Positions 28,633 through 37,215 of a stretch of DNA of 64,000 bases are shown piece after piece (the first letter of the stretch is position 1; each line of letters opens with the position of its first letter). The position numbers and the translations under genes are program-made. The notes under the pieces are model-generated. The model was not told the DNA's origin. It saw nothing but the letters and a program-made list of their open reading frames with translations, and did not search any database. This DNA is from JADLHS01 sp964561105 (GTDB lineage Bacteria; Verrucomicrobiota; Verrucomicrobiia; Limisphaerales; JADLHS01), in the NCBI GenBank assembly GCA_964561105.1, contig CAZLOH010000018.1, forward strand, positions 24,274 to 88,273. Reading direction: 5' to 3'.

Positions 28633-28830
28633 GTCCAAACCATTTGACCGTTTCAACGCCCGCTTGTCGAGGCGGCAAGCAGTCGGACGTAACTCAATTC
28701 GCGCTCGGCTCACCAGTTTCCAATCCGGCACGTTCGTGACCTTTACCGCAACACTCCGGGTCAGCGACCGACGCTCCGCGCGCGGCAGATTTGACTTGAA
28801 GCCAACACGAGTAATCTCCATTTACGCTCC

Positions 28831-29958
28831 ATGCTCAGACGGCTTGCAATTCCTGTTCTCGTTCTCCTGCTCAACGGTTTCAATTGCCTGGCGCAGACCG
28901 GCGCGGCGAAATCGTCTCGCGCGTCTCCCGCGACTCCCGCGTCGCCACCGTCGGAACGTGCCCTGGCGTTTTATTATCCGTGGTACGGCAATCCCAAAAC
29001 CGATGGCAGCTACAGTCATTGGAATCACCCGGTGGCAGTGCGGAATGAACCGCCGCGCGCGTTTCCGGGCGGCGACGACATCGGCGCGGATTTCTATCCG
29101 CAACTTGGCTGTTACAGCTCCAACGATCCCGAATCGCTGCGCGCGCACATGCGGCAATTACGGCAAGCCGGCATAGGTGTGATTTGCGTGAGCTGGTGGG
29201 GCCAGGATTCGTTCACGGGCCGCGCCCTGCCCGCCTTGTTCAAAGCCGCGGAAGCCGCGGGCATCAAGATCAGTTTTCACCTCGAACCATTCGGCGGTCG
29301 CAACGCCAGCACCACGCGCGACGCCATCGTTTATTTGATCAACCAATTTGGCGCTTCGCCGGCGTTGTATCGCTTGCGCAGTCACGGCAATCGTCCGGTG
29401 TTCTTCGTCTATGATTCGTATCTCACGCCCGCTCGCGAGTGGGCCACGGTGCTGCAAAAGGACGGCCCACAAACTTTGCGCGGCACGACCAATGACGCCG
29501 TGGTGATCGGACTCTGGGTGAAGCAAAAGGAGGAACCGTTCATGTTGGAAGGTGGGTTCGACGGCTTCTACACGTACTTTGCCACGGATGGGTTCACCTA
29601 TGGTTCGACCACGAAAAACTGGCCCAAGCTCGCCGAATGGGCGCGCGCCAACGGCAAATTGTTCATCCCCTGCGTGGCGCCGGGTTACATTGATACGCGC
29701 ATCCGGCCCTGGAACGATGTGAACACGCGCGACCGCGAGGGCGGCGCGTATTACGACCGGATGTGGTCCGCCGCATTGGGCGTGTCAACGGAGCTGGTGG
29801 GCATCACCTCGTTCAACGAATGGCACGAAGGCACGCAGATCGAGCCAGCCGTACCGAAACAGATTCCCGGTTTCACCTACCTCGACTACCAGCCTCGCCC
29901 TGCCGATTACTACCTGGACCGCACGGCTTATTGGATTAAACAATTGCGCTCCAGATGA
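28831..29958 (+). CDS. Secreted GH99-like glycoside hydrolase (endo-alpha-mannosidase family)
   Basis: 375 residues with a signal peptide (MLRRLAIPVLVLLLNGFNCLAQ). The core matches the GH99/MANEA family: ALAFYYPWYGNP with DGSYSHWNHP, GVICVSWWG, ISFHLEPFGGR, PVFFVYDSY and ITSFNEWHEGTQIEPA. The glutamates in HLEP and EWHEGTQIE correspond to the catalytic residues of characterised GH99 endo-alpha-1,2-mannosidases. It is predicted to act outside the cytoplasm on mannose-containing glycans; glycosyltransferase-locus homologues of the WbsX type share this fold and are an alternative. The PQQ propeller gene is divergent. Confidence 0.85.
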   Translation: MLRRLAIPVLVLLLNGFNCLAQTGAAKSSRASPATPASPPSERALAFYYPWYGNPKTDGSYSHWNHPVAVRNEPPRAFPGGDDIGADFYPQLGCYSSNDPESLRAHMRQLRQAGIGVICVSWWGQDSFTGRALPALFKAAEAAGIKISFHLEPFGGRNASTTRDAIVYLINQFGASPALYRLRSHGNRPVFFVYDSYLTPAREWATVLQKDGPQTLRGTTNDAVVIGLWVKQKEEPFMLEGGFDGFYTYFATDGFTYGSTTKNWPKLAEWARANGKLFIPCVAPGYIDTRIRPWNDVNTRDREGGAYYDRMWSAALGVSTELVGITSFNEWHEGTQIEPAVPKQIPGFTYLDYQPRPADYYLDRTAYWIKQLRSR

Positions 29959-30127
29959 TCAAAACCTGTCCACTCGACCAGACAACTTCGTGCCCGGCTA
30001 ATGTCCGGTTGTCACTTCGGGACGAATTGCCTTCATCCCGGAATTGAGCGTCCGCCCCCCCGCACACAACGCAAAAACAATATTTTGGCAGGTAACAACA
30101 TTGGACTGTGTTACGGGGTTGCCAATG

Positions 30128-30166
30128 CCGGCAAGGTTCCGTGGGGGGGCCTTGCCGGTTCTTTAA
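30128..30166 (+). terminator. Terminator downstream of the GH99-like gene
   Basis: The stem CCGGCAAGG/CCTTGCCGG (30128-30136 and 30150-30158) encloses a G-rich loop and is followed by TTCTTTAATTC. It lies 170 bases past the GH99 stop and just before the convergent gdx stop, so it may serve both. Confidence 0.75.
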
Positions 30167-30187
30167 TTCAATGCTCAGCCGGTCCGT

Positions 30188-30520
30188 TCACAACCCCGGT
30201 CGGGCGGGCGAGACGAGTTTCAGGCCGATCACTCCGGCGACAATCAGCACGAGACAGAGAATTCGCAGCACCTCGCGGGATTCGCCAAAGAAGGCCATTC
30301 CGATGAGAGCCGTGCCGGCCGCCCCGATGCCCGTCCACACGGCGTAGGCCGTGCCGATGGGGATGGTCTTGAGCGCCACGGACAGCAGCGCAAAGCTGAT
30401 CCCCATGGCGCACAACGTGGCGAGGCTCGGCCACAACCGGGAGAAGCCTTCCGTGTATTTCAGGCCAACGGCCCAACCGATTTCAAAGACCCCAGCGCTA
30501 ATCAGACAAATCCAAGCCAT
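30188..30520 (-). CDS. gdx: SMR-family guanidinium exporter
   Basis: 110 residues, four helices. The start MAWICLISAG is chosen because the upstream open frame is not membrane-like. Gdx/SugE signatures are the essential membrane glutamate E13 in VFEIGWAVGLKYT and the segment IPIGTAYAVWTGIGAAGTA, as in E. coli SugE. It exports guanidinium in exchange for protons as a dual-topology dimer. I looked for a guanidine riboswitch in the upstream 120 bases and saw none of the conserved ACGA/G-type elements. The 437-base upstream gap holds a tandem repeat. Confidence 0.92.
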   Translation of the reverse strand: MAWICLISAGVFEIGWAVGLKYTEGFSRLWPSLATLCAMGISFALLSVALKTIPIGTAYAVWTGIGAAGTALIGMAFFGESREVLRILCLVLIVAGVIGLKLVSPARPGL

Positions 30521-30957
30521 GCCGGGATGTTGGATCAACCCACCCTCGTTCGCGAGTTCATTCCGCAGTCGTTGCAGCACAAACTGGTCGTTGTGGTGTC
30601 GGGGCATCGCGGACGATTCTTGACACCGCCCCGGAGCGCGGCTGTGTGCGCAGCACCAGCCGCAGCAGTCCGAAAACATAGGCCACAGTGAATCGCTCAA
30701 CGGGTTGAGGTTGTCACCTGGCGCGGCTGGTCGAGGACGACACAGCCGCGCCCCATTCCGGCCGCTGCCGCTCGAAATCAGAGGCCGAAGTGATTCGCTC
30801 AGCGGATTGGGGTTGGCAGCCGCGGCGGCTGTTTGAGGGCGACACAGTCGCGCTTCGCGCCCATTCAAGTTCGGGTAATTGTGCCAAGCCGCACCCGGGC
30901 GTCGCCCAGCCTCCAATCTGGCGTTGCGCATCGTGCGCCGGCCATTACCCTGTCGCC
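30521..30957. other. Divergent intergenic region gdx/pta
   Basis: 437 bases without a supportable gene, although frames stay open on both strands because of GC content. The centre is the tandem repeat described at 30681-30865. Promoters for both genes must lie here, but no clear pair of boxes was found. Confidence 0.5.
30681..30865. repeat. Imperfect tandem repeat with internal hairpins
   Basis: Two related units, 30681-30757 and 30783-30865, offset by about 102 bases. Both contain GTGAWTCGCTCARCGG-like sequence, then a G-rich stretch, GCGGCTG, GACACAG and CGCG. In the first unit CGCGGCTG (30722-30729) and CAGCCGCG (30743-30750) pair perfectly. In the second the stem is partly lost. The units fill much of the divergent gap between gdx and pta. 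Confidence 0.75.
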
Positions 30958-32010
30958 ATGCGCTTCATTGGAACGATCATCGAAAAGTTGCAGCGGCATC
31001 CCAAACGGATTGTGTTTCCGGAGGGTGCGGAGCCTCGGGTGTTGCAGGCGGCCCGCCAATTCCACGCCTTGCGCCTGGGCGCGCCCATCCTGTTGGGTGA
31101 TCGCGCCAAAGTGAAGGAAATCGCCGCCGACCTGAACATCGAGCTGGATGGCATCCGCGTGGTGAACCCGGCCGACAGTGAGGAACTGGAGAATTTCGCG
31201 CATCGTTTCCATTCGTTGCGCCGGGAGAAAGGTCTCCGGGCGGAGGAAGCGCGCGATGCCATGCGCCAGGTGAATTATTTCGGCGCGATGATGGTGGCAA
31301 TGCACCAGGCGGATGGGCTGGTGTCCGGGGTCAGCCACATGATGGGCAGCACGCTGCGGCCGCTGTTCCAGATCGTCAAGGTCGCTCCGCGCGCGACCGT
31401 GGCCTCGAGTTGCATGGTCATGGAGGTCGAGGATACCCGTATCGGTGAGCAGGGCGTGTTGTTCATGGCGGATTGCGGGGTCGTGCCCGAACCTACGGTC
31501 GAACAACTGGCGGAGATCGCCCTCGCCACGGCGCAACTCGCGAAACACCTGCTCAACGTCCGGCCCCGCGTGGCCATGCTGTCTTTCTCCACCAAGGGCA
31601 GCGCAACGCATCCTTCCATCGGCCGCGTGCAGGCGGCCACGGCGCTGGCGCGACAGCGCGCCGAACAGAAGTTGTTCGAGTGCGATTTCGACGGCGAACT
31701 CCAGGTGGACGCCGCGCTCGTGCCGGACATTGCCGACATCAAATCCGCTGAGAGCAAGGTGGCGGGCAAGGCGAACGTGCTGATTTTTCCCGATCTGAAC
31801 TCCGGCAACATCGCGAGCAAGCTGGTGCGCCTGGTTGGTCATGCGAACGCCTACGGACAAATTCTGCTCGGGCTGGATCGTCCGGCGGCGGACGTCTCGC
31901 GCGGATCAAATTCACACGACATCCTCGGCGTGGCCGCCATCGTCGGCGCGCAGGCCATTGCCTACCACGAATTGTTTCCCGGCGCGGGCAAGAGCATCCC
32001 GGGCGAGTAA
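30958..32010 (+). CDS. pta: Phosphate acetyltransferase (single catalytic domain)
   Basis: 350 residues of the PTA_PTB family. It interconverts acetyl-CoA and acetyl phosphate. Segments are RIVFPEGAEPRVLQAA at the start, ADGLVSGVSHMMGSTLRPLFQIV (with the S-H active-site region), MLSFSTKGSATHP, DAALVPDIADIKSAESKVAGKANVLIFPDLNSGNI and a YGQILLGLDRPAADVSRGS end. It is the short form lacking the N-terminal P-loop/DRTGG regions, which instead are encoded by the next gene 5 bases downstream. The ATG at 30958 starts the conserved domain. Confidence 0.94.
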   Translation: MRFIGTIIEKLQRHPKRIVFPEGAEPRVLQAARQFHALRLGAPILLGDRAKVKEIAADLNIELDGIRVVNPADSEELENFAHRFHSLRREKGLRAEEARDAMRQVNYFGAMMVAMHQADGLVSGVSHMMGSTLRPLFQIVKVAPRATVASSCMVMEVEDTRIGEQGVLFMADCGVVPEPTVEQLAEIALATAQLAKHLLNVRPRVAMLSFSTKGSATHPSIGRVQAATALARQRAEQKLFECDFDGELQVDAALVPDIADIKSAESKVAGKANVLIFPDLNSGNIASKLVRLVGHANAYGQILLGLDRPAADVSRGSNSHDILGVAAIVGAQAIAYHELFPGAGKSIPGE

Positions 32011-32015
32011 GGGCA

Positions 32016-33098
32016 ATGAGAAACAACACCACGCCCCGGGTCTTCATCGCCGCGACCCGGCAAAACGACGGCAAAACCACCACCTCGCTCGGCCTCATTG
32101 CCGGGTTGCAAAGGAATTTTCCACGCATCGGCTACATCAAGCCGGTGGGCCAGCGCTTTGTCGCCATTGCCGAACAGAAGATTGACGAGGACACGGTGCT
32201 GATGGATTCGGTGTACGGACTGAACTGCCCGCTGGTGGACATGAGCCCGATTGCGGTGGAGCCGGATTTCACGCGGAAATATCTGCAAGCGGCGAACAAC
32301 GACACGTTGGTCAAAAAAATTCAGGACGCGTTTGACCGGGTGGCGTGGGAGAAAGATTTCGTGCTTTGCGAAGGTTCGGGTCATGCCGGTGTAGGCGCGG
32401 TGTTCGATTTGTCAAACGCCCAGGTGGCGAAGCACCTGAAATGCAAAGTCATCATCGTCACGCGCGGCGGCATCGGCAAACCCATTGACGAGGTGGCGCT
32501 CAATCAAGCCCTGTTTGAGAAGGAGGGAGTCGAGATCATCGGCGTGATCTTGAACAAGGTGCTGGAGGACAAGGTGGATTACGTCACCGACTTCGCGCGG
32601 CGCGGTTTGAAACGCAAGGGGCTGGAGTTGCTGGGGGTCATCCCCCACCAGACCATCTTGAGCCAGCCGACGACGGACCTGGTGCGCGAAGAACTGAACG
32701 CCGAGGTGCTCAACCGGCCCGCCACGCTCAACGCCGCGGTGGAGGAGGTCATCGTCGGCGCCATGGGCGCGCACAACGCGCAACGCTTTTTCCAACCCGG
32801 CGTCCTGTTGATCACGCCCGGCGACCGCGAGGACATGCTGACGGCGGCCTGCACGCAGGGCGCGAACATGGCGGGGATTGTCCTGACCGGCGGGTTGCAA
32901 CCGGGCAAAGAAGTGTTGCAACAGTTGCAATCCATGCGGATTCCTGTGTTGCTCGCCCGGGAGGACAGCTATCAAGTGGCTTCCACGGTGCATGATTTGA
33001 CCGTGAAGACCCGGCCCACCGACGCGCAAAAAATTTCCCTCATACGCGACCTGGTGGCGAAGAATGTGGATCTGAAAAAAATCCTGTCCTCCCTGTGA
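32016..33098 (+). CDS. P-loop/DRTGG protein, homologous to the N-terminal half of long Pta
   Basis: 360 residues. The N-terminal domain is BioD-like: FIAATRQNDGKTTTSLGL carries the P-loop variant, followed by IGYIKPVGQRF, VLCEGSGHAGVG and ILNKV, about residues 1-215. The C-terminal DRTGG domain, about 225-340, has the segment LLITPGDREDMLTAACTQGANMAGIVLTGGLQP. In E. coli the same regions form the N-terminal regulatory part of Pta. Here they form a separate protein between pta and hisC, so it likely senses a nucleotide or metabolite and acts on Pta; this is inference. It overlaps hisC by 4 bases (GTGA). Confidence 0.82.
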   Translation: MRNNTTPRVFIAATRQNDGKTTTSLGLIAGLQRNFPRIGYIKPVGQRFVAIAEQKIDEDTVLMDSVYGLNCPLVDMSPIAVEPDFTRKYLQAANNDTLVKKIQDAFDRVAWEKDFVLCEGSGHAGVGAVFDLSNAQVAKHLKCKVIIVTRGGIGKPIDEVALNQALFEKEGVEIIGVILNKVLEDKVDYVTDFARRGLKRKGLELLGVIPHQTILSQPTTDLVREELNAEVLNRPATLNAAVEEVIVGAMGAHNAQRFFQPGVLLITPGDREDMLTAACTQGANMAGIVLTGGLQPGKEVLQQLQSMRIPVLLAREDSYQVASTVHDLTVKTRPTDAQKISLIRDLVAKNVDLKKILSSL

Positions 33099-34201
33099 AC
33101 CCCACGACTCCCCTGCCCTTCAATCCCGCGCTGGCCAAACTGCCCGTCTATCAACCGGGGCGGCCCATCGAAGAAGTGGCCCGGGAACTGGGCCGGCCAG
33201 CCGCGGAGTTCATCAAACTAGCGTCCAATGAAAATCCACTCGGTCCCTCGCCGCTGGCTCTTCGGGCCATGCGCGAGGCGCTCGCGCAGACCAACCTTTA
33301 TCCCGACGGCAACGCGTTTTATCTCAAACAAAAGCTCGCCGACAAACTCGGCGTGACGCCTGCGCACTTGATCATGGGCAACGGCTCGAATGAAGTCATC
33401 GAGTTCCTGGGCCACGCGCTGCTCACCCCGGAAACGGAGGTCGTGGTTTCGCAATACTGTTTTGCCGTTTATCCCATCGTCACCGCCTTGTTTGGAGCCA
33501 GACTGGTGACCGTGCCGGCGAAGACTTTCGGCCACGACCTCGAGGCTATGCTCGCGGCCGTGACGCCCCAAACGCGGCTGATCTTTGTCGCCAATCCCAA
33601 CAATCCCACCGGAACGGTGGTGACGCGAGAGGCACTGCATCGCTTCATCCGCGCCGTGCCGCCGAACGTGCTGCTGGCATTGGACGAGGCGTATGTCGAA
33701 TTTCTCGATTTGCCGCTCGATCTCCTGCCGGACATCCGTGCCGGATTGTTGCCCAATGTTTTGCTCATGCGCACGTTCTCAAAAATCTACGGCCTGGCTG
33801 GACTGCGCATCGGATACGGAATCGGCCATCCTGACTTGATCGCCGCGCTGGAGAAGATTCGGCAACCGTTCAATCTCAACACGCTCGCCCAGGTCGGCGC
33901 GCTGGCGGCCTTGGACGACGCCAGACACGTGGAGCGCACCCGTCGAGGCAATCAGCGCGGATTGAAAATGTTTGCCCGCGCGTTCCGGAAACTGAAGCTG
34001 GAGTTCGTCCCGTCCGCGGCCAACTTCGTCCTCGTTCGGGTGGGCGACGGCGCGCGGGTTTTTGCCGGACTCCAGCAGCGCGGCGTCATTGTGCGCCCGA
34101 TGGGCGGTTACGGATTGCCGGAATGGATCCGCATTTCCATTGGCACGCCCGGGGAAAACCGGCGCTGTCTCGAGGCGTTGACCGGCGTCTTGACGGTCTG
34201 A
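33095..34201 (+). CDS. hisC: Histidinol-phosphate aminotransferase
   Basis: 368 residues, class II PLP aminotransferase. The GTG start overlaps the preceding TGA. Segments are LASNENPLGPSP (41-52), YPDGNAFYLKQKLA, GNGSNEVIEF, ANPNNPTGT, DEAYVEF, and TFSKIYGLAGLRIGYG, whose K230 is the PLP lysine. It catalyses the glutamate-dependent step to histidinol phosphate. Standalone here, away from other his genes. Related aminotransferases acting on aromatic keto acids cannot be ruled out. Confidence 0.9.
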   Translation: MNPTTPLPFNPALAKLPVYQPGRPIEEVARELGRPAAEFIKLASNENPLGPSPLALRAMREALAQTNLYPDGNAFYLKQKLADKLGVTPAHLIMGNGSNEVIEFLGHALLTPETEVVVSQYCFAVYPIVTALFGARLVTVPAKTFGHDLEAMLAAVTPQTRLIFVANPNNPTGTVVTREALHRFIRAVPPNVLLALDEAYVEFLDLPLDLLPDIRAGLLPNVLLMRTFSKIYGLAGLRIGYGIGHPDLIAALEKIRQPFNLNTLAQVGALAALDDARHVERTRRGNQRGLKMFARAFRKLKLEFVPSAANFVLVRVGDGARVFAGLQQRGVIVRPMGGYGLPEWIRISIGTPGENRRCLEALTGVLTV

Positions 34202-34280
34202 GCGCGAGACGCCGGGAGTTCGCCGGTGGAAATTAGTGTTGAAACCGGCCGCGAACCGAATACTTATCTGCGCCCAGAGC

Positions 34281-35579
34281 ATGGGCCATAAACCAAAATT
34301 GAAACCAACCGACCTGCGGGGCATCCTGCAATACATTCCGCGCTTTCGCGAGAAGACCTTCATCCTCGCGCTCGATGGCGCGATCGTGACCGACGAGAAT
34401 TTTGCCAACATCCTGCTCGACGTGGCGGTGCTCCGCTCGTTGAACATCCGCGTGGCGCTGGTGCATGGCGCCGCGGCGCAAATCCGGGCGTTGAGCGCGG
34501 AGCAGAAAATCGCGGTCTCCAATCTCGACGGCGCCGGCATCACCGATGCGGCCACGCTCAAGCTCGCGCTGACGGCTGCGAACCGGTTGACGCATGAAAT
34601 CCTCGAGGGCCTTTCCGCCAACGATCTGCGCGCTGCCTGCACCAATGCGATCATCGCGCATCCGCTCGGGATTATTCAGGGCGTGGACCATTTGTTCACC
34701 GGCAAGGTCGAGCGCGTGGACACCGAGCTGTTGCAATCCCTCCTCGCGCAAGGAGTCGTGCCCGTCCTCCCGCCGTTGGGGTTTGACGGCGACGGCAAGA
34801 CTTATCGCGTGAACTCCGACGCCGTGGCGGTGGCGGTGGCCGATGCGCTCAAGGCCGTGAAGTTGATATACATCACCACCACCGACGGATTGCACTGCCA
34901 GGGCAAACTCATCCGCCAGATGATCGTCGGGGAACTCAGCGGTTTGCTGGAAAAAAACCGGTGCGAGTTCGCGCCGGAAGCCATGTCCAAAGCCCAGCAC
35001 GCCGCCGCCGCCTGCCGCGCCGGCGTGCAGCGCGTCCACATCATCAACGGCCAGGTGGACGAAGGTTTGCTGGCGGAGGTGTTCTCCAACGAAGGCATCG
35101 GCACGTTGATTTACGCCAACGAATACCAGCAGATTCGCCCGGCCAAGAAGAAGGACGTGCGAGCCATCCAGTTGCTCACGGCCAGTGCCGTCCAAACGGA
35201 TGAACTGATCAAGCGCACCCGCACCGTGATCGAGAAAAATCTGACGGACTACTACATTTTTGAAATTGATAAGAATCCGGTCGCGTGCGTGGCGTTGCAT
35301 GTTTATCCGGAGCAGAAACAGGGCGAACTGGCCTGCCTTTACGTGAACGCGTCGCACGAGAACCAGGGCATCGGACGGAAGCTGATTCAGTTCATCGAAA
35401 ACAAGGCGCGCGAGCTGGAGTTGACCGAGCTGATCACCCTGTCCACGCAGGCGTTCACTTATTTCCAATCCAAAGGCGGCTTTGCCGAGGGTACGCCCGA
35501 GCAGTTGCCGCCCGCGCGCCGGGAAAAGTACGAGCACAGCGGCCGCAACTCGAAGGTGCTGGTAAAAAAATTGAAGTAG
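34281..35579 (+). CDS. argA: Amino-acid N-acetyltransferase (N-acetylglutamate synthase)
   Basis: 432 residues: an amino-acid kinase-like domain (about 1-285) joined to a GNAT acetyltransferase domain (about 290-432), the classical ArgA architecture. Kinase-fold segments are KTFILALDGAIVTDENF, ALVHGAAAQI and the YRVNSDAVAVAVADAL segment. The GNAT part has LACLYVNASHENQGIGRKLI, the acetyl-CoA loop. It performs the first committed step of arginine synthesis and in relatives is feedback-inhibited by arginine through the kinase domain. The ATG at 34281 is preferred over an upstream TTG. Confidence 0.93.
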   Translation: MGHKPKLKPTDLRGILQYIPRFREKTFILALDGAIVTDENFANILLDVAVLRSLNIRVALVHGAAAQIRALSAEQKIAVSNLDGAGITDAATLKLALTAANRLTHEILEGLSANDLRAACTNAIIAHPLGIIQGVDHLFTGKVERVDTELLQSLLAQGVVPVLPPLGFDGDGKTYRVNSDAVAVAVADALKAVKLIYITTTDGLHCQGKLIRQMIVGELSGLLEKNRCEFAPEAMSKAQHAAAACRAGVQRVHIINGQVDEGLLAEVFSNEGIGTLIYANEYQQIRPAKKKDVRAIQLLTASAVQTDELIKRTRTVIEKNLTDYYIFEIDKNPVACVALHVYPEQKQGELACLYVNASHENQGIGRKLIQFIENKARELELTELITLSTQAFTYFQSKGGFAEGTPEQLPPARREKYEHSGRNSKVLVKKLK

Positions 35580-35751
35580 GCCGCGCGTGCCTGGCCGGTG
35601 CGGAAGCGGGAAACGCCCAGTCCGCGCATCGAAACACGCGCAAGCATCCGGTGTTCGTCGGGCGGTCCACCTTCCGCCTGCCAGGACGCCGGGTTCAGTC
35701 CGCCCCATTTCTGCTCGACGCAACCTCGGCCACTGCTACACTAACTTTGCC

Positions 35752-36987
35752 ATGTCAACTCAAGCGCCCGTTGCTCCCAAAAAGATCAACCTCCGCCGGC
35801 CGGAAATCATGGAGGCCGTCCAGGCCCAGGTGCTGTCACACTATCGCAGCCAGTTGGTCGAACGCATCCGGGCCAACGGCGGCGTGCTTTCCGCCGGCGA
35901 CCTGACCGTCAAGCTGGCGAAGGAATTCGGCTTTTGCTACGGCGTGGAGCGCGCCATTGACCTCGCCTACGCCGCCAAAAAGTATTTTGCGGAAAACTCC
36001 CCCAACACCCCGATTTACCTGCTCGGCGAGATCATCCACAACCCCGAGGTCAACGACCAGATTCGCAACATGGGGATCAAGATCATCGCCCCCAAGCCGA
36101 GCGATGAGGACATCGCGAAGTTGAACCCGGGCGACGCCGTGATCATTCCGGCCTTTGGCACGGAGGTGAGCACCCGCCGCAAGCTCGAGGAAAAGGGCTG
36201 CCAGCTCGTGGACACTACCTGTGGCGACGTGATGAGCGTTTGGAAACGCGTGCGCCAATACTCGAAGGAAGCCGTCACCAGCATCATTCACGGCAAGGCC
36301 AAGCACGAGGAAACCAAGGCCACCACGTCCCAGGCCCGCGCCTACGGCAGCGGCCATTACCTGGTGGTGTTTACGCTGACCGAGACGGATTACGTCTGTA
36401 ACTACATCCTGAACGGCGGGAGCAAGGAGGAGTTTCTCGAAAAATTCAAAGGCGCCTACTCCGCCGGCTTTGACCCGGAAATTCATCTGCAAGCCGTCGG
36501 CGTGGCGAATCAAACCACCATGTTGCGCGGCGAGACCGAGGAGGTGCAACGTCGTCTCAAAGCGACGATGACGCAAAAGTACGGCGCGAGTGAAGTGGAT
36601 CAGCATTTCCGCTTTTTCGACACCATTTGTGGCGCGACGCAGGATCGGCAGGACGCACTCCACAAACTACTGGCCCAACCCCTCGATCTGCTCATCGTCA
36701 TCGGCGGTTACAACTCTTCCAACACGTCGCATCTGGCCGAAATGGGCGAGGCCAAGCTGCCCACCTTTTTCATCAAAAACGCCGCCAAGATGGAGTCGGA
36801 CAAACTCATCGTGCATTACGACCAGCACAAGCATTGCGAGATCGAGACGCAGGAGTGGTTGCCGGCGGGCAAGATCACCGTGGGGATCACGGCCGGCGCT
36901 TCGTGCCCAAACAATTTGATCGAGGACACCATCCGCCGCCTGTTTGAACTCCGCGGCATTTCCGTCCAATCCTTGCTGGCGAACTGA
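35752..36987 (+). CDS. ispH: 4-hydroxy-3-methylbut-2-enyl diphosphate reductase (long form)
   Basis: 411 residues, about 95 more than E. coli IspH and similar in size to the cyanobacterial/plant type. The three cluster cysteines are C62 (FGFCYGVERAI), C157 (VDTTCGDV) and C293 (DTICGATQDRQ). The NSSN motif in GGYNSSNTSHLAEM is present. It makes IPP and DMAPP as the last step of the MEP pathway, using a 4Fe-4S cluster. The extra length is an N-terminal 50 residues and an insert between C157 and C293. The frame is open upstream to 35587, but the ATG at 35752 begins the plausible protein. Confidence 0.95.
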   Translation: MSTQAPVAPKKINLRRPEIMEAVQAQVLSHYRSQLVERIRANGGVLSAGDLTVKLAKEFGFCYGVERAIDLAYAAKKYFAENSPNTPIYLLGEIIHNPEVNDQIRNMGIKIIAPKPSDEDIAKLNPGDAVIIPAFGTEVSTRRKLEEKGCQLVDTTCGDVMSVWKRVRQYSKEAVTSIIHGKAKHEETKATTSQARAYGSGHYLVVFTLTETDYVCNYILNGGSKEEFLEKFKGAYSAGFDPEIHLQAVGVANQTTMLRGETEEVQRRLKATMTQKYGASEVDQHFRFFDTICGATQDRQDALHKLLAQPLDLLIVIGGYNSSNTSHLAEMGEAKLPTFFIKNAAKMESDKLIVHYDQHKHCEIETQEWLPAGKITVGITAGASCPNNLIEDTIRRLFELRGISVQSLLAN

Positions 36988-37215
36988 CGCGCGCCCGGCG
37001 CAAATTTCCGGGATATTCCGCTCCACCAGGACTCTGATCTCCTGGGATCATGGCAGATGAGGTGGCAGGCGGGTTGTTGCGAACAGCCATGCCTTCCGGC
37101 TCGTCGCCTCGACGCTCACCCGCAGCAGGTTCACGAAGTGAAGCGCCGGTCTCTGACCCGATGCGGCGCGGCTGACCGCCAAGTTCGTGCCGGATCAGAG
37201 ATTTCCAACCTGGCA

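Noticed and set aside
37027..37046. CCAGGA/TCCTGG hairpin after ispH as a terminator
   Set aside because: Short stem, no T-tract, and 40 bases past the stop with nothing else to support it.
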